64,000 nucleotides of DNA from an uncultured Lachnospiraceae bacterium (GTDB lineage: Bacteria > Bacillota > Clostridia > Lachnospirales > Lachnospiraceae): the NCBI GenBank assembly GCA_947165025.1, contig CAMUYQ010000007.1:97995-161994 (forward strand), written 5' to 3'. Positions 62,776-64,000 of the stretch are shown here, piece after piece. A program made the translations under genes and the position numbers. Position 1 is the stretch's first letter. Every line of letters begins with the position of its first letter. Under the pieces are notes generated by a model. The model did no database searches and had not been told where the DNA came from. It worked only from the letters and a program-made list of their open reading frames with translations.

Positions 62776-63111
62776 ATGGATATAGATATTAATCGACTAA
62801 AGGAATGCCGCGAGAAAATTGGAATATCGAAACAGGAAGCCGCACGCCGCATCGGAATATCGCAACCTGCCTATCTTAGGTATGAATCCGGAGACCGCAA
62901 ACCATCCCTTCAAACGACAAAAGAAATCGCCCGGGTCCTTAATACATCCGTAGATTATCTTGTCGGCAATAGTGCTGACAACAATCCCACCCTTATCGAG
63001 ATAAGCAAGGTTGATAATAGCGAACTCTTCCGTATTGTTGAACTGTGTTCACAAATGGATGAAGCGCATCAAAAAAAGATCATCTCCTACATCAATAAAT
63101 TTAATCCATAA
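62776..63111 (+). CDS. XRE-family regulator, phage-repressor-like
   Basis: This 111-residue protein has an HTH at residues 6-60 (LKECREKIGISKQEAARRIG, ISQPAYLRYESGDRKPS) and a short C-terminal oligomerisation helix (LFRIVELCSQMDEAHQKKII). This layout is common among phage and ICE repressors. AAGGA precedes the ATG. It is the only gene of the island on the plus strand. Confidence 0.85.
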   Translation: MDIDINRLKECREKIGISKQEAARRIGISQPAYLRYESGDRKPSLQTTKEIARVLNTSVDYLVGNSADNNPTLIEISKVDNSELFRIVELCSQMDEAHQKKIISYINKFNP

Positions 63112-63118
63112 TTCTTTA

Positions 63119-63790
63119 TCATTCATTCTCCAATTCATGCTTGTTCAGAATAGCCGGCCATGCTCCACTCTTGGCAACTCTTATCAGTTCTCTTCTGGCA
63201 AATGCCTGAAATGTATATCCTGTTTTGGCATATATGGAATTGAAGCCGGATAATATCTCTTCGTCTATTTCAAGCGACACTATTGATTCCTTTTCCGCTA
63301 TAACTCTATCAAAGTGCGAAAGGTAATCTAAAAGGTATTCCCCCTCCTTCAAAACAACATGGTTATCTCCAGGGTCTGATTCCATATCTTTCAATAACAG
63401 ATCCCAATGGTCAACAAACACTCTTAGGAATGATTCACTGTTTCCTCTATCCCTGTAGCGAGATTCATATTCAGCTTTTGCAGATCTTTCAGGATAACAA
63501 AGGATATACGGGATTTCCTCATCCCTAAGCGCAGCAAGTACATATCCTATAGGCGGGATAATGACATACTTGTGCTCGTTATATGCGTTGATAACAGCCT
63601 TACAATAATTGTCCGGCCATTCTTCTCGCATGATCAGGTCCAAATTCGCCTTGATGGATTCATCTTCTTCTCCCGCAATAAAACCATCCGGCAGATAATA
63701 CTTGTATGGCATACATACAAAATCTACTGAATCATATACATTTTTAGAGAAGTATGTTTTTCCGGTTCCCGCATATGCTGCAATGATCAT
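63119..63790 (-). CDS. P-loop protein with C-terminal RelB/RHH-like tail
   Basis: This 223-residue protein begins MIIAAYAGTGKTYFS, a P-loop right at the N-terminus as in small nucleotide or metabolite kinases. A long middle part follows, with an RY-RDRG-S patch (SRYRDRGNSESF) that could be a lid. The last 50 residues (VSLEIDEEILSGFNSIYAKT, GYTFQAFARRELIRVAKSG) resemble a RelB/DinJ-type ribbon-helix-helix segment. The ATG at 63790 has AAGGAGG. Two palindromes upstream may be bound by its own tail. I do not recognise a described family. Confidence 0.75.
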   Translation of the reverse strand: MIIAAYAGTGKTYFSKNVYDSVDFVCMPYKYYLPDGFIAGEEDESIKANLDLIMREEWPDNYCKAVINAYNEHKYVIIPPIGYVLAALRDEEIPYILCYPERSAKAEYESRYRDRGNSESFLRVFVDHWDLLLKDMESDPGDNHVVLKEGEYLLDYLSHFDRVIAEKESIVSLEIDEEILSGFNSIYAKTGYTFQAFARRELIRVAKSGAWPAILNKHELENE

Positions 63791-63814
63791 TCCACTGCCT
63801 CCTTCGACATATGA

Positions 63815-63857
63815 TATACCAATGGTATATATTAACATATCATATGCCAACGGTATA
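63815..63857. promoter_or_regulatory. Tandem operator upstream of the P-loop gene
   Basis: TATACCAATGGTATA (63815-63829) is a perfect 15-bp palindrome. A degenerate copy, TATGCCAACGGTATA, lies at 63843-63857, with the flanking CATAT also repeated, so the unit recurs every 28 bp. Confidence 0.65.
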
Positions 63858-63878
63858 TGCAACCCTTAATTGTACATA

Positions 63879-63911
63879 AAAAGGAATGATCCATTCCTGA
63901 ATCATTCCTTT
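63879..63911. terminator. Terminator-like hairpin at the island right end
   Basis: AAAGGAATGAT pairs with ATCATTCCTTT around CCATTCCTGA, with an A-run on the left, so it acts on minus-strand transcripts from the tRNA side. Confidence 0.7.
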
Positions 63912-63917
63912 CGATGA

Positions 63918-63937
63918 GGTATCAGTCAGGTATCAGT
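63918..63937. repeat. Tandem GGTATCAGT repeat, copy C
   Basis: GGTATCAGT-CA-GGTATCAGT, preceded by TTCCTTTCGATGA as in copy B, 43 bp from the right attachment repeat. Confidence 0.75.
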
Positions 63938-63979
63938 CTGACAAACCTCGCAAAGTATTGTAAATACTGAAAAGTATGC

Positions 63980-64000
63980 CTCGGGGTGACAGGATTCGAA
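63980..64000 (-). other. tRNA 3' end (probably tRNA-Pro), island right attachment site
   Basis: On the minus strand: T loop TTCGAAT, T stem CCTGT, acceptor CACCCCG, discriminator A. The rest of the gene lies beyond the window. The implied acceptor CGGGGTG fits tRNA-Pro. It is identical to 58669-58689, so it is the intact tRNA end used for integration. Confidence 0.7.

Overview
The window looks like a chromosomal segment of an anaerobic Clostridia species, most likely Lachnospiraceae. This is inferred from type III glutamine synthetase, a PrsW/zinc-ribbon pair, a FeoB-associated Cys-rich peptide, strong AGGAGG ribosome sites and many consensus TTGACA-17-TATAAT promoters; no rRNA is present to confirm it.

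Layout: 1-6.3 kb holds the end of a histidine-phosphotransfer protein, a LysR regulator, cysK with an Rrf2 regulator, and a PrsW protease with a zinc-ribbon membrane protein. 6.3-27.5 kb is an amino-acid and nitrogen block: aroF-pheA behind a Phe-rich leader-peptide attenuator, then glnN-asnB-pyrG-gltB-gltD, purF-carA-carB and a divergent amt-glnB fusion. The glnN, purF and amt leaders share a promoter-proximal hairpin that starts with GCAAAGGYGC. 27.5-36 kb has a decayed hybrid kinase, an EamA exporter, methyltransferases and an iron operon (feoA-feoA-feoB-small peptides-dtxR) with three 16-bp iron-box-like palindromes, plus a ZIP transporter. 36-45 kb contains a MATE transporter fused to an RsbW-like ATPase, a double-glycine leader peptide, tRNA-Gln and tRNA-Lys, a diguanylate cyclase, an SLC1 symporter with a degenerate RsbW-like domain, and an A-T-C NRPS-like enzyme. 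45-52.5 kb is a ROK-regulated sugar ABC operon with an AGE-family epimerase/isomerase and a fructokinase, probably for mannose. 52.7-58.6 kb has an integrase remnant beside tRNA-His, tRNA-Arg, an MFS transporter, a radical SAM protein, a flavodoxin and an ABC exporter.

From 58.7 kb to the end lies an accessory island bounded by identical 21-bp repeats that match the 3' end of a tRNA (probably tRNA-Pro). It carries a BrnT/BrnA-type module, an RNA ligase with an unknown coupled partner, HTH regulators, fragments of dinD and higB, and a P-loop protein with its own tandem operator. No intact integrase is visible.

The strongest leads for undescribed biology are the shared nitrogen leader hairpins, the Phe attenuator in a Firmicute, the paired transporter-ATPase fusions next to the NRPS gene, the tRNA-linked repeats, and the RNA-ligase gene pair on the island.
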